Positions 45,020 to 54,295 of a stretch of 64,000 bases of DNA are shown here, one piece after another (position 1 is the first letter of the stretch; each line of letters begins with the position of its first letter). The stretch spans positions 16,589 to 80,588 of the forward strand of contig JBEBYL010000012.1 in assembly GCA_040391135.1 (NCBI GenBank), read 5' to 3'. The notes under the pieces were generated by a model. That model was not told where the DNA came from and made no database searches. It saw only the letters and a list, made by a program, of their open reading frames with translations. The DNA comes from G025836975 sp040391135. Its GTDB lineage: Bacteria > Pseudomonadota > Gammaproteobacteria > Burkholderiales > Burkholderiaceae_B. The position numbers and the translations under genes were made by a program.

Positions 45020-47476
45020 ATGAATACATCGATGCCACTCGGATTGTTGTGCCTGATGATTGCAAGCCTGTTGAGCACCCCGGCGTCCGCCGCGGTATCG
45101 CGCACGGAATACGATGCGCTGATACGGGACGCCCGGGCGGGGAATTATGAACCGGCGCTGATCATGCTCCGCCAGCATGGCGTTGAACACCCGATGGATC
45201 TGCGCGCCGCGTATGACCATATCCTTATTGCCTCCTGGGCGGGCAACAACGACGAAGCAATCGCCGCCTACGAGGCCATTCAGCCCGCTCCCAACCGCCC
45301 GCCGGCCGATGTCCTGATCGCGGTCGCCCGCGCTTACCGGGATACCCAGCGATGGGATTACGCCGTGGAGCATTACCGTGAGGGCCGCAGGCTGTTTCCA
45401 CGCCAGTCTTCATTCGCCGTCGGCGAAATCATGACGCTGGCCGACGCCGGGCGTGCCGACGAGGCCATCGCGCTGGGCAAGGAATTGATCGATGAGCTTC
45501 CGGACGATGCCGACGCGCGCCTGGCGCTGAGCTATGCCTACAAGGTCCGCCCGTCTCCTTATCCTGTACTTCAGGAGGCCGACCATGCCAGGACCCTGGC
45601 ACCGAGAAAAACCTATGTCACGCGGGAATATATAGACGCTTTGCAGCACGCGGGGCTGGCCCAGGCCGCATTGACCGTGGCCCGGGAACATCCCGATCTG
45701 GTCAATGACGCAAAAATGCGCCAGCTGGAAGCGGACTACCTGGCGGAAGTAACCCGCTTGGCCGCCATGCCATACCGGCTGGAGTCGGAACGGTTCGCCA
45801 CCGCCGACCGCGCCCTGGCGGGGTATGAGCGCCTCATTCCCGCCTGGGAGCTCCTGGGCCCGGCCGCCAGCGCGGATGTCACGCGCCTGCGTGTCGACCA
45901 CTTGCAGGCGCTGCATGCCCGATCGCGCATGCAGGACGTGGTGGATGGCTACGAAAGCCTGGTCGCGGACGGAATAAGCGTGCCGCGCTATGTATTGAAC
46001 GACGTCGCTTCCGCATATCTATACCTTCGGCGGCCCGAAGAAGCCCAGGACCTTTACCGCCAAGTGATGGGCGAGGGCAGCCGAAGGGACAATCCCAGTG
46101 AACGACTAAGCAACGAAACCGGCCTGTACTACTCCTTGATTGAAAGCGAGCAGTTTGACGAAGCCGGGAATGTCATCCAGGCCGCGCGTGCCGGCCAGCC
46201 GACATGGCGCTACATCAAGGGCGTGCCCCAACGTGTTCCGAATGACTTGCACTTGTATTCAGAGCAGACCGCCGCCCTGGGCCTGTTCTATACGGACGAT
46301 ACGGCCGGCGCCCAGGCGCGGCTGAAGGAACTGGTCGATCGGGCACCGACCAACGTCGGCCTTCGAACTTCGCTGGCCAACGTCTATGCCAGCCGCGGCT
46401 GGCCCCGGCGCGCGGAGAAGCAGCTGAAAGTCGCCGAAGCGCTGGAGCCCCAAGCCGTGGAGGTCGAAGCGGGCCAAGGGCTGACCGCCCTGAAGCTTCA
46501 GGAATGGCGGCAGGCCGAGATACTGACGCAGGATCTTGCCACCCGGTTCCCCGAAGAGCTTGCCACGCAAAACCTGCAACGCGAGTGGGCGCTGCACAAC
46601 AAGGCCGAGCTGCGCGTCGAAGCGCGCCGGGGCATCGCTTCGGACAGCCCGGTAACCGGCAGCGGCGATTTCGGCATCGAAACCGTCTTGTATTCCGCGC
46701 CGCTGAACCATAACTGGCGGGTCTTCGGCGGAGCCGGCTACGCAAACGGCGACTTCGATGAAGGCAGCGGAAATTACCGATGGCTGCGCACCGGCGCGGA
46801 ATGGCGCGGGCGGGATCTGACCGCCGAGATGGAGGCATCGACGCATAACTATGGCTATGGCACCAAACCCGGAGCCCGGATGTCGGTCGCCTACGATCTG
46901 AGCGACCAATGGCAGGTCGGCGCTTCGGCCGAACTGAGATCGCGCGATACCCCCCTGCGCGCTTTGCGCAACGACATCTCATCGAATGCCGCGGGCGTTT
47001 ATGCCAGGTGGCGGCAAAGCGATCACCGGGAATGGCGGTTTTCGCTGGCGCCCTCGCATTTCAGCGACGGCAACAATAGGCTGGCGGCCACCTTGTCCGG
47101 CCGCGAGCGTATCTACACCCGCCCCCACCTCAAGGCGGACTTGAATATCAACATCGCCGCCACGCGCAACTCGCAAGAAGGCGGTCCTTATTTCAATCCC
47201 CGGTCCGATCTTGAAGTGCTGCCCACCCTGAATCTGACCCATACCTTGTACCGCCGCTACGAAACAGTATGGGAGCAGACCTTCATTCTGGGCGTCGGCG
47301 CCTACAAGCAACAGGACTTCGGTACCGGCGCCATTGCCGTCGCGGGTTATGGAATGCGCTACCGCTACAACAACGCCTTCGATATCGGCGCGACGGTACT
47401 GGGCATCAGCAGGCCCTATGACGGCATACGCGAACGCGAAGTGCGCTTCATGCTCGACATGTCATTCCGCTTTTAG
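45020..47476 (+). CDS. pgaA: PgaA, poly-beta-1,6-N-acetylglucosamine export porin
   Basis: 818 residues. Signal peptide MNTSMPLGLLCLMIASLLSTPASA. The N-terminal half is TPR superhelix (repeated LxxAxxYxxR patterns, for instance YEPALIMLRQHGVEHP, EEAQDLYRQVMGEG and RRAEKQLKVAEALEPQAVEVEAG). From about residue 530 a C-terminal beta-barrel of alternating strands ends ...REVRFMLDMSFRF, with the terminal Phe typical of outer-membrane proteins. It exports de-acetylated PNAG. First gene of the pga operon. Confidence 0.92.
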   Translation: MNTSMPLGLLCLMIASLLSTPASAAVSRTEYDALIRDARAGNYEPALIMLRQHGVEHPMDLRAAYDHILIASWAGNNDEAIAAYEAIQPAPNRPPADVLIAVARAYRDTQRWDYAVEHYREGRRLFPRQSSFAVGEIMTLADAGRADEAIALGKELIDELPDDADARLALSYAYKVRPSPYPVLQEADHARTLAPRKTYVTREYIDALQHAGLAQAALTVAREHPDLVNDAKMRQLEADYLAEVTRLAAMPYRLESERFATADRALAGYERLIPAWELLGPAASADVTRLRVDHLQALHARSRMQDVVDGYESLVADGISVPRYVLNDVASAYLYLRRPEEAQDLYRQVMGEGSRRDNPSERLSNETGLYYSLIESEQFDEAGNVIQAARAGQPTWRYIKGVPQRVPNDLHLYSEQTAALGLFYTDDTAGAQARLKELVDRAPTNVGLRTSLANVYASRGWPRRAEKQLKVAEALEPQAVEVEAGQGLTALKLQEWRQAEILTQDLATRFPEELATQNLQREWALHNKAELRVEARRGIASDSPVTGSGDFGIETVLYSAPLNHNWRVFGGAGYANGDFDEGSGNYRWLRTGAEWRGRDLTAEMEASTHNYGYGTKPGARMSVAYDLSDQWQVGASAELRSRDTPLRALRNDISSNAAGVYARWRQSDHREWRFSLAPSHFSDGNNRLAATLSGRERIYTRPHLKADLNINIAATRNSQEGGPYFNPRSDLEVLPTLNLTHTLYRRYETVWEQTFILGVGAYKQQDFGTGAIAVAGYGMRYRYNNAFDIGATVLGISRPYDGIREREVRFMLDMSFRF

Positions 47477-47486
47477 AAGAGACGCC

Positions 47487-49517
47487 ATGCTTGCCTACAT
47501 TTCACGCACCCCATTGTTCGCGATCCTGCTATGCGCCCTGCTGTTCCTTGGCGGCTGTGCCAAGGACATTCCCGCCTTTGTTCCACCCAGCGAACGCTCC
47601 ATGCATAACTCCCAATATCCCTGGAAAGAGAATACCTTCCTGTCGCTGGCCTATCACGACGTCGAAGACACGGATCCGGACCAGACTTATGTCAGCGTCA
47701 GCACCGAGCATCTGATCGAGCAGTTCGCCTGGCTAAGGGAAAACGGCTATCAGCCGGTTACCGTGGATCAGATACTGACCGCCAGCAAAGGCGGGAAACC
47801 TCTGCCGCCAAGAGCCCTGCTGCTTACCTTCGACGACGGCTACCGCAGTTTCTATACCCGCGTGTTTCCGCTGCTGAAGGCATACAACTGGCCCGCCGTG
47901 CTGGCTCCGGTCAGCTCCTGGGTGGACACGCCCGACGATCAAACCGTGGATTTCGGAGGAAAGCCCACGGATCGCGAACGCTTTCTGACCTGGCGGCAGA
48001 TACGCGAGGTATCGCGTTCCGGCCTGGTCGAGATAGGCGCCCATACCGACGCATTGCACTACGGCATTCTGTCCAATCCCCAGGGCAATCTGGAGCCGGC
48101 CGCCGCCGCCCGCGCCTATGATCCCGCCACAGATACCTATGAAACCGACCAGGCTTACCGAACGCGCGTCGCAGCCGACGTGGATCGGGTCACAAAGAAA
48201 ATACTCAGGGAAACCGGAAAAAAGCCCCGCGTATGGGTATGGCCCTATGGCGAGGCTAGCGGCGACGCGCTAAGAATCGTCCAGTCCAAGGGCTATTCCA
48301 TGGTGCTGACGCTCGATAGCGGCCTGGGCAAAGTGGACGACCTGGGCAACGTCCCCCGCGTGCTGGTCTCCAATGATCCCCAATTGCAGAACTTTGCGCG
48401 CATCAGCATGGTCATGGAAAACAACACCGTCATGCGGGTTGCCCACGTCGACCTGGACTATGTGTACGATCCCGATCCGGAACAGATGGAACGCAACCTG
48501 GGCGATCTGGTCCAGCGCATCGCCGACATGCGGATAACAACGGTCTTCCTGCAGGCCTTTGCCGATCCCGAAGGCGACGGACTGGTGAAGTCGGTGTACT
48601 TTCCAAATCGCCACCTTCCCATGCGCGCCAACCTGTTCAACCGCGCCGCCTGGCAACTGCGCAGCCGCGCCATGGTCGATGTGTATGCCTGGATGCCGGT
48701 ACTCAGTTTCGATCTGGACCCCAAGCTGGAGCGAGTTACGAAATGGGATCCGGAACAACGCACGGCGGCGATCGATTCCGGGCAGTACCGGCGGCTCTCT
48801 CCCTTCGATCCCGCCGCGCGCCAGCAAATCGTCGACCTGTATGAAGACTTGGCTCGGCATGCCATATTCGCCGGCATTCTTTTCCACGATGATGCCCTGT
48901 TGTCCGATTTCGAGGATGCGAGTCCGCCGGCATTGGCGGCCTATCGCGCCGCCGGATTGCCCGACAACATAGAAGCCTTGCGCGCCGATCCCGATACCCT
49001 GCATCGATGGACGCGCTTCAAAAGCCGCTACCTGATCGATTTCACCAAAGTCCTTGCCGATCATGTACGCACCATACGCGGCCCGCAAATCAGGACGGCG
49101 CGCAATATTTACGCCCAACCCGTGCTGCATCCCGAAAGCGAAGCCTGGTTCGCCCAGAACCTGGATGACTTCCTGGGCGCCTACACCTGGACCGCGCCGA
49201 TGGCCATGCCCTGGATGGAAAACGTGCCCCACGATGGCGCGGACGCCTGGCTGGACAGCCTGGTCGATGCGGTTGCATCGCGGCCGGGAGCGCTGAACAA
49301 GACCGTGTTCGAAGTCCAGGGCCGGGATTGGCGGCCCTCCCGCGCCAACGGCGACTCCGGTCACGTCGACTCCGCCGTGATGGCGCACTGGATGAAGCGC
49401 ATGCAGCTGCGGGGCGCCCGCAGTTTCGGCTACTACCCCGACGATTTCACGCAGAATCAGCCCCGGCTGGAGGTCATCCGGCCGGCCATTTCCAACGCCT
49501 GGTACCCATTCCAATGA
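47487..49517 (+). CDS. pgaB: PgaB, PNAG N-deacetylase lipoprotein
   Basis: 676 residues from the ATG at 47487, 10 bp after pgaA. Lipoprotein signal ends LFLGGC. The N-terminal CE4 deacetylase domain has SLAYHDVEDTDPDQTYVSVSTEHL, LLLTFDDGYRSFYTRVFPLL (TFDDG metal site) and WVWPYGEASGDALRI. The C-terminal GH153-like domain has VAHVDLDYVYDPDPEQMERNLGDLVQRI, QAFADPEGDGLVKSVYFPN, FHDDALLSDFED and PWMENV. It removes acetyl groups from PNAG in the periplasm before export. Overlaps pgaC by 4 bp. Confidence 0.95.
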   Translation: MLAYISRTPLFAILLCALLFLGGCAKDIPAFVPPSERSMHNSQYPWKENTFLSLAYHDVEDTDPDQTYVSVSTEHLIEQFAWLRENGYQPVTVDQILTASKGGKPLPPRALLLTFDDGYRSFYTRVFPLLKAYNWPAVLAPVSSWVDTPDDQTVDFGGKPTDRERFLTWRQIREVSRSGLVEIGAHTDALHYGILSNPQGNLEPAAAARAYDPATDTYETDQAYRTRVAADVDRVTKKILRETGKKPRVWVWPYGEASGDALRIVQSKGYSMVLTLDSGLGKVDDLGNVPRVLVSNDPQLQNFARISMVMENNTVMRVAHVDLDYVYDPDPEQMERNLGDLVQRIADMRITTVFLQAFADPEGDGLVKSVYFPNRHLPMRANLFNRAAWQLRSRAMVDVYAWMPVLSFDLDPKLERVTKWDPEQRTAAIDSGQYRRLSPFDPAARQQIVDLYEDLARHAIFAGILFHDDALLSDFEDASPPALAAYRAAGLPDNIEALRADPDTLHRWTRFKSRYLIDFTKVLADHVRTIRGPQIRTARNIYAQPVLHPESEAWFAQNLDDFLGAYTWTAPMAMPWMENVPHDGADAWLDSLVDAVASRPGALNKTVFEVQGRDWRPSRANGDSGHVDSAVMAHWMKRMQLRGARSFGYYPDDFTQNQPRLEVIRPAISNAWYPFQ

Positions 49518-50842
49518 TAGACCGACTGATCGCCTTTCTGGTGTTGTGCATCGTTCTTGGCGCGCCTTTCGGCCTGACCCTGGCGCTGACCAGCAATGTC
49601 CTGCTGAACTTCGTTTTCTTTTATCCGCTGTTCATGTCGGGTATCTGGATGGCGGGAGGCCTGTACTTCTGGCTGCATTGGGAGCGCAAATGGAACTGGC
49701 GTCCCTACCGTCCGCCGCAACTCCCGGACGAGCCGCTGATCACCATATTGATCCCCTGCTACAACGAGGCGGACAACGGTGAACAGACCATACTGGCCGC
49801 GCTGGGGCAGGAGTATCCCAACATCGAGGTCATTGCCGTCAATGACGGATCCACCGATGGCACGGCGGTGATGTTCGACAAGCTGACGGCATTGCACCCC
49901 CGGCTGCGCGTCATCCACCTGGCCCAGAATCAAGGCAAGGCCATGGCGCTGCGCATGGGCGCCATGGCGGCCCGCAGCGAGTACCTGGTCTGCATAGACG
50001 GGGACGCGCTGCTCGATCCGGACGCCGTCAGCTATCTGGTTGCGCCGCTGGTCAACAACCCGCGGGTCGGCGCGGTTACCGGCAACCCCCGGGTCCGCAC
50101 GCGGTCTACGCTGATCGGCCGCATCCAGGTGGGCGAGTTCTCCTCCATCATCGGCCTGATCAAGCGCACACAGCGCGTCTACGGCCAGTTGTTCACCGTA
50201 TCGGGCGTCTGCACCGCCTTTCGGCGGCAGGCGTTGGACGAAGTGGATTACTGGAGCCTGGACATGATCACGGAAGACATCGACATCACGTGGAAGCTGC
50301 AGCGCGCGCAATGGTCGGTCTTCTACGAGCCCCGGGCGCTGTGCTGGATACTCATGCCGGAGACCTTGCGCGGCCTATGGAAGCAGCGCCTGCGCTGGGC
50401 CCAGGGCGGTGCCGAGGTATTCCTTAAGAACCTGATCACCATCTGGAGCTGGAAGCATCGCCGGCTCTGGCTGCTGATGTTCGAATTCTGCCTTTCGACG
50501 GGATGGGCCTTCGCCTTTGCCCTGTCGATCGCGCTTTGGGTGCTGGGCCACATCATCGTGCTGCCGCCCAATATACAGGTGTCGATACTCATGCCGCCGT
50601 CGTTCACCGGCATGGTGCTCGCCATGGTATGCCTGATGCAGTTCCTGGTCAGCGTACTGATAGACAGGCGCTACGAGCCGAAGCTGGCTCGCGCCCTGTA
50701 CTGGATCATCTGGTATCCCTTCGCCTACTGGATCATCAATCTTTTCACCACCCTCTTCAGTTTTCCCAAAGTCATGCTTCGCATCCGGCGCCAGCGCGCA
50801 CGCTGGACCAGCCCGGATCGCGGCATCAAGGAGTCGACATGA
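49514..50842 (+). CDS. pgaC: PgaC, PNAG synthase (GT2 glycosyltransferase)
   Basis: 442 residues from the ATG overlapping the pgaB stop. Two N-terminal helices, then the GT2 domain: ITILIPCYNEADNGEQTILAALGQEYPNIEVIAVNDGSTDGTA, DGDALLDPDAV (DxD), VTGNPRVRTRSTLIGRIQ, ITEDIDITWKLQ (TED) and the Q/RxxRW motif KQRLRWAQGG. Membrane helices follow. It polymerises UDP-GlcNAc into beta-1,6-linked poly-GlcNAc together with PgaD, whose cyclic-di-GMP-dependent association is known in E. coli. Confidence 0.96.
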   Translation: MIDRLIAFLVLCIVLGAPFGLTLALTSNVLLNFVFFYPLFMSGIWMAGGLYFWLHWERKWNWRPYRPPQLPDEPLITILIPCYNEADNGEQTILAALGQEYPNIEVIAVNDGSTDGTAVMFDKLTALHPRLRVIHLAQNQGKAMALRMGAMAARSEYLVCIDGDALLDPDAVSYLVAPLVNNPRVGAVTGNPRVRTRSTLIGRIQVGEFSSIIGLIKRTQRVYGQLFTVSGVCTAFRRQALDEVDYWSLDMITEDIDITWKLQRAQWSVFYEPRALCWILMPETLRGLWKQRLRWAQGGAEVFLKNLITIWSWKHRRLWLLMFEFCLSTGWAFAFALSIALWVLGHIIVLPPNIQVSILMPPSFTGMVLAMVCLMQFLVSVLIDRRYEPKLARALYWIIWYPFAYWIINLFTTLFSFPKVMLRIRRQRARWTSPDRGIKEST

Positions 50843-51312
50843 TCATCACAACGCAACGTTCGCCCATCGCATTGGCCATCGACACATCGCTTACCGCGTT
50901 GGGATGGATAGGCTTTTTCTACCTGTTCACCAAAGGCGTGGTCGCCGTCATGGACGGCAGCTACGACAGCCCGTCCACCCCCTTCGTTACTCAGCTATGG
51001 CCCACCGCCCACACGCTGGCGGTCTATGCGCTGGTGGCCGCCTTCAATGCCACGCTGGTCGTGCTGTGGGGCCGCTATCGCAAGCTGTTCTTCCGAAAAC
51101 TCAACCGGAGGGAAGCAAACGGCAGGATCGACGACGAAACGGTGGCCACGCATTTCCATCTGTCCAGCAATCAGCTGCATGAAATACAAGGCAGCCGCGT
51201 GACCGTCATCTATCACTCGAACGAGGGCAATATCGCTCATCTGGAAACCGATCAGCTGCGCATGCAGCCCGCTGGAAACAGTGCGATTTACGACGCCGCG
51301 CGCGCGGCCTGA
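50839..51312 (+). CDS. pgaD: PgaD, PNAG synthase accessory membrane protein
   Basis: 157 residues from the ATG at 50839 (AAGGAG upstream; 4-bp overlap with pgaC). Two membrane helices: SLTALGWIGFFYLFTKGVVAVM and TLAVYALVAAFNATLVVLWGRYR, followed by a cytoplasmic tail KLFFRKLNRREANGRIDDETVATHFHLSSNQLHEIQGSRVTVIYH. It matches PgaD in layout and position; it is needed for PgaC activity. Confidence 0.88.
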   Translation: MIITTQRSPIALAIDTSLTALGWIGFFYLFTKGVVAVMDGSYDSPSTPFVTQLWPTAHTLAVYALVAAFNATLVVLWGRYRKLFFRKLNRREANGRIDDETVATHFHLSSNQLHEIQGSRVTVIYHSNEGNIAHLETDQLRMQPAGNSAIYDAARAA

Positions 51313-51581
51313 CAGACCGCCGCGACCCATTCCGGGCCCGTCTTCCGCCATTTGGCGGAGACGCATGAAAGCCGCTACGGAAAAAAGCGGAGAGCAGCTT
51401 ACGGCATATGCCGCATGTTCCGGGGCCGCGCCATCTCTATCATGTATTCATGCAGTCCGTTTCTATACGTTAGAAAAAGCAGCAAAAAATTCATGTTGGG
51501 AAAAAGCCGGAAATACACCGGCGTAGCGGTAACGACGCACTCATCCGTTTGTGCGACCAAGGCTAGGGAGGAATACCCGAA
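51313..51581. promoter_or_regulatory. Control region between pgaD and csgE, with conserved block B
   Basis: A small hairpin TCCGCC-ATTT-GGCGGA (51344-51359) may end pga transcripts. Block B at 51407-51485 matches block A before pgaA: identical TATGCCGCAT (51407-51416), TCTCTAT 27 nt on, and a 31-nt stretch (51455-51485) with 23 of 31 identities. The csgE start is 96 nt further. The region probably carries the csgEFG promoter. Confidence 0.6.
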
Positions 51582-52052
51582 ATGCGCTGTTCCATGGTTT
51601 GGCTGATTTTGCTTGCCGCCGCGGCATCTTCCTCCCTGGCTCAGGGTCAGGATCTGCCGCTGGCCAAAGACAGCCTGCCGCCCACCGTGCTGGATGGCGG
51701 GCAGGGGAAAAAAAGCGTATTCGAGGACCCGCTGGGCGGGGTGGTGGTGAACCGCACCGTCACTGTGCTGGGCAATGATTTCTACCAGGACTTTACGGCG
51801 CTATGGCGCCAGAAAGACATCAGCAACAAGTTCTCGATCTCCATATACGAACGGCCTTCCGCCCGTTTCGGCAGCGAGATCTGGGTTCAATTCCGGCAAA
51901 AAAACATGTTCCATGTATTTCTGCCGCCGGCGCGCGCCGCAACAAAGAAGATCAGCGCTGTGGCCGTCGAGCTGGTTTACCAGAATATCGCCGACAGCGA
52001 AGCCGAACGCATCCTGGTCCGTAGCCCGGACCTAGGACCCGAGGAGATGTAA
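51582..52052 (+). CDS. csgE: CsgE, curli secretion specificity factor
   Basis: 156 residues; GGGAGGA precedes the ATG. Signal peptide MVWLILLAAAASSSLAQGQ. The CsgE core includes GGVVVNRTVTVLGNDFYQDFTALWRQ, YERPSARFGSEIWVQFRQKNMFHVFLPPAR and VELVYQNI. In E. coli CsgE caps the CsgG channel and targets curlin. First gene of the csg group, directly downstream of conserved block B. Confidence 0.92.
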   Translation: MRCSMVWLILLAAAASSSLAQGQDLPLAKDSLPPTVLDGGQGKKSVFEDPLGGVVVNRTVTVLGNDFYQDFTALWRQKDISNKFSISIYERPSARFGSEIWVQFRQKNMFHVFLPPARAATKKISAVAVELVYQNIADSEAERILVRSPDLGPEEM

Positions 52053-52067
52053 ATGAAAGGAGCAGAC

Positions 52068-52511
52068 ATGTCCATAAGAAAAAGGTTTCTGTTGCATGGC
52101 ATTGCGGCTTGCTGCGCATGGACGCTTGCCGGCCAGGCAGCCGCCACGGAGCTGGTTTATTACCCCTTCAATCCTTCGTTTGGCGGTAGCCCGCTGAACG
52201 GCCCGGTGCTGCTCAATTCCGCGCTGGCCACCAACCGGCACACCGACCCGGACGTAGGCCAGGATCAATTCGGAATTGAAGAAAAAACCCCCTTGCAGGT
52301 ATTCAACGAAACGCTGGAGCGTTCGATCCTTAGCCGGCTGGCATCCGCGGCCAGCTCGCAGATCGTCGGACCGGATGGAAAGTTCATGCCCGGCACGCTC
52401 GAAACCGGAAGCTTCACCATCAATGTGGTCGACCTGGGCAACGGCTTCTTGTCGATAACGACCATAGACAAGCTGACGGGCGGCATAACCACATTCCAAG
52501 TAGGCAAATGA
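52068..52511 (+). CDS. csgF: CsgF, curli assembly factor
   Basis: 147 residues from the ATG at 52068 (AAAGGAG at good spacing); an in-frame ATG at 52053 adds five residues. Signal peptide LLHGIAACCAWTLAGQAAA, then TELVYYPFNPSFGGSPLNGPVLLNSA, the CsgF signature that inserts into CsgG, and TGSFTINVVDLGNGFLSITTID at the C terminus. It anchors nucleation at the cell surface. It overlaps csgG by 4 bp. Confidence 0.93.
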   Translation: MSIRKRFLLHGIAACCAWTLAGQAAATELVYYPFNPSFGGSPLNGPVLLNSALATNRHTDPDVGQDQFGIEEKTPLQVFNETLERSILSRLASAASSQIVGPDGKFMPGTLETGSFTINVVDLGNGFLSITTIDKLTGGITTFQVGK

Positions 52512-53470
52512 CCATGCATAAGAGCCAATCCGGGCCGGAAATCGCACCACGCGGCCTGAAAATCCTTCTTGCCGCCGCAGTCTGCCTGGCGCTGGCCGCT
52601 TGCGCCGTGCCGCACAAGCCGGCGGAGGTCGCCACGCCGGCGCACTTGACGCCGCCCACTCCCTCCACACGCGACCTGGTCAAGCTGCCGCCTCCCAAGG
52701 GAAAAGTCACCGTGGCTGTCTACGGCTTCCGCGATCAGACGGGCCAGTACAAGCCCGCGCCGGATAGTTCGTTTTCCACCTCTGTGACCCAGGGCGCCTC
52801 CTCCATGCTGGTCAAGGCGCTGAAGGACTCCGGCTGGTTCACTCCGGTGGAACGGGAAAGCCTGCAGGAACTGCTGACGGAGCGCCGCATCGTCCGGGCG
52901 CTGGATGGCTCTCAGGGCGAAGCGGCGCCGAGCATACAGATTCCCGCCCTGATGCCCGCCTCCATACTGATAGACGGCGGCATCGTCGCCTACGAAAGCA
53001 ATGTCCGCACCGGCGGGTTGGGCGCGCGCTTCTTGGGAGTGGGCCTTTCCACCCAGTACCGGATGGATCAGGTGACCGTCAGCCTGCGCAGTGTCGACAT
53101 ACGGTCGGGCCGCGTGCTGCAAGCCGTTTCCACGACCAAGACCATCTTTTCCTACGAGGTCAGGCCCAGCGTCTACAAATTTGTGAATTTCAAGGATTTG
53201 CTGGAAATCGAAGGCGGCGTGACCAGCAACGAGCCCACCCAGCTTTGCGTCAAGGAAGCCATCGAGGCCGCGGTCATCCACCTGACGGTGCAGGGCCTGA
53301 AAGACCGCAACTGGCTGCTCCAGGACGAGAACGACTGGAACTCTCCCCTTATCCAGGCCTATCTCCAGGAAGGCAATACGTATGCAATCAATGTCGCCGA
53401 CTTGCCGCCGGGAGGCGCGGCCGCCATGGAAGCCGCACCGGCGACGTCGACCGACTCATTTTCGAATTAG
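52508..53470 (+). CDS. csgG: CsgG, curli secretion channel lipoprotein
   Basis: 320 residues. Lipoprotein signal with lipobox LAAC (Cys32 counting from the first ATG). Mature blocks: KGKVTVAVYGFRDQTGQYKPAPDSSFSTSVTQGASSMLVKALKDSGWFTPVERESLQELLTERRI, GGIVAYESNVRTGGLGARFLGVGLSTQYRMDQVTVSLRSVDI and TTKTIFSYEVRPSVYKFV, matching CsgG pore strands. A Pro-rich linker of about 25 residues follows the lipidated Cys. It forms the nonameric outer-membrane channel for curlin. Confidence 0.95.
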   Translation: MTMHKSQSGPEIAPRGLKILLAAAVCLALAACAVPHKPAEVATPAHLTPPTPSTRDLVKLPPPKGKVTVAVYGFRDQTGQYKPAPDSSFSTSVTQGASSMLVKALKDSGWFTPVERESLQELLTERRIVRALDGSQGEAAPSIQIPALMPASILIDGGIVAYESNVRTGGLGARFLGVGLSTQYRMDQVTVSLRSVDIRSGRVLQAVSTTKTIFSYEVRPSVYKFVNFKDLLEIEGGVTSNEPTQLCVKEAIEAAVIHLTVQGLKDRNWLLQDENDWNSPLIQAYLQEGNTYAINVADLPPGGAAAMEAAPATSTDSFSN

Positions 53471-53483
53471 CAGCAGCGTTGTA

Positions 53484-53517
53484 TGGCAAGCCTGGAACGG
53501 AGACCGCCGGCTTGCCA
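53484..53517 (+). other. Stem-loop between csgG and the curlin gene
   Basis: TGGCAAGCC (53484-53492) and GGCTTGCCA (53509-53517) are exact complements with a 16-nt loop. No T-run follows at once. It may act as an attenuator or an RNA-stability element that raises curlin expression relative to csgEFG. Confidence 0.55.
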
Positions 53518-53552
53518 GATAAATCCAGGTCTTTATTTCGAGGAGAAACGCA

Positions 53553-54275
53553 ATGAGCATCAAACTGTCTGTTATTGCCCTGGGTATTACACTGGCTTAC
53601 GGGGCCGGCGCCGCCATGGCGGCCAACGTCGCCACGGTCGACCAGAACGGTGCCCGCAACGACGCGGTGATCGAACAATGGTCGAATGAAAATGCCAGCG
53701 CCACCATCACGTCCCACGGCGACTTCAACGACGGCTACATCCAGCAGGAACGCAACAATATCGCCAACGCAACCATCTCGGCTTTTGGCGACTTCAATGA
53801 TGCGGTCATCAACCAGCACAACGTCAACAATGCCAACGCGACCATCTATCAAGCCGCCAATGCGGGCGATGCGACCATCAACCAAAGCGGTGGGTGGAGC
53901 TACGGCCATCATCACGGCCACTCCAGTGAAGGCAATAATCAGTACGCGGTCATCAATCAGAACAGCGGCTGGGGCAACGTGGCCTGGGTAACCCAGACCG
54001 GTGACAATACCGACGCGATCATCAATCAAAGCGGCTACAAGAACCGGGCTGGCGTTGAACAGGATGGCGGCGGCAATCAGTACGTTACAGCGCGTATCAA
54101 TCAGACCGGCGCGTTCAATGACGGCTACATTCAGCAGAACGGTGCGAACCTGATGGCAACCATCAATCAGACCGGTGCCAAGAACGACGCCATCATTCTT
54201 CAGAATGGATCGGGATACACCGCAACCGTCACGCAAGTTGGCTACGCGAACAACGCGTATGTGAACCAGCGCTGA
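53553..54275 (+). CDS. csgA: Curlin amyloid subunit (CsgA/CsgB family)
   Basis: 240 residues. Signal peptide MSIKLSVIALGITLAYGAGAAMA. The mature chain is about nine 22-25-residue curlin repeats of the form A-I-Q-G-N-A-I-Q: VATVDQNGARNDAVIEQ, ATITSHGDFNDGYIQQ, ATISAFGDFNDAVINQ, ATIYQAANAGDATINQ, YAVINQNSGWGNVAWVTQ, DAIINQSGYKNRAGVEQ, TARINQTGAFNDGYIQQ, ATINQTGAKNDAIILQ, ATVTQVGYANNAYVNQ. A His-rich insertion (GHHHGHSS, residues 118-125) interrupts the fourth repeat. It is the only curlin gene seen here; no separate csgB neighbour was found. Confidence 0.92.
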   Translation: MSIKLSVIALGITLAYGAGAAMAANVATVDQNGARNDAVIEQWSNENASATITSHGDFNDGYIQQERNNIANATISAFGDFNDAVINQHNVNNANATIYQAANAGDATINQSGGWSYGHHHGHSSEGNNQYAVINQNSGWGNVAWVTQTGDNTDAIINQSGYKNRAGVEQDGGGNQYVTARINQTGAFNDGYIQQNGANLMATINQTGAKNDAIILQNGSGYTATVTQVGYANNAYVNQR

Positions 54276-54295
54276 TAGAAAAAAGCACTGGGCGT

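Noticed and set aside
52053..52067. ATG at 52053 as the csgF start
   Set aside because: In frame but lacks the well-spaced AAAGGAG that precedes the ATG at 52068; kept as an alternative.
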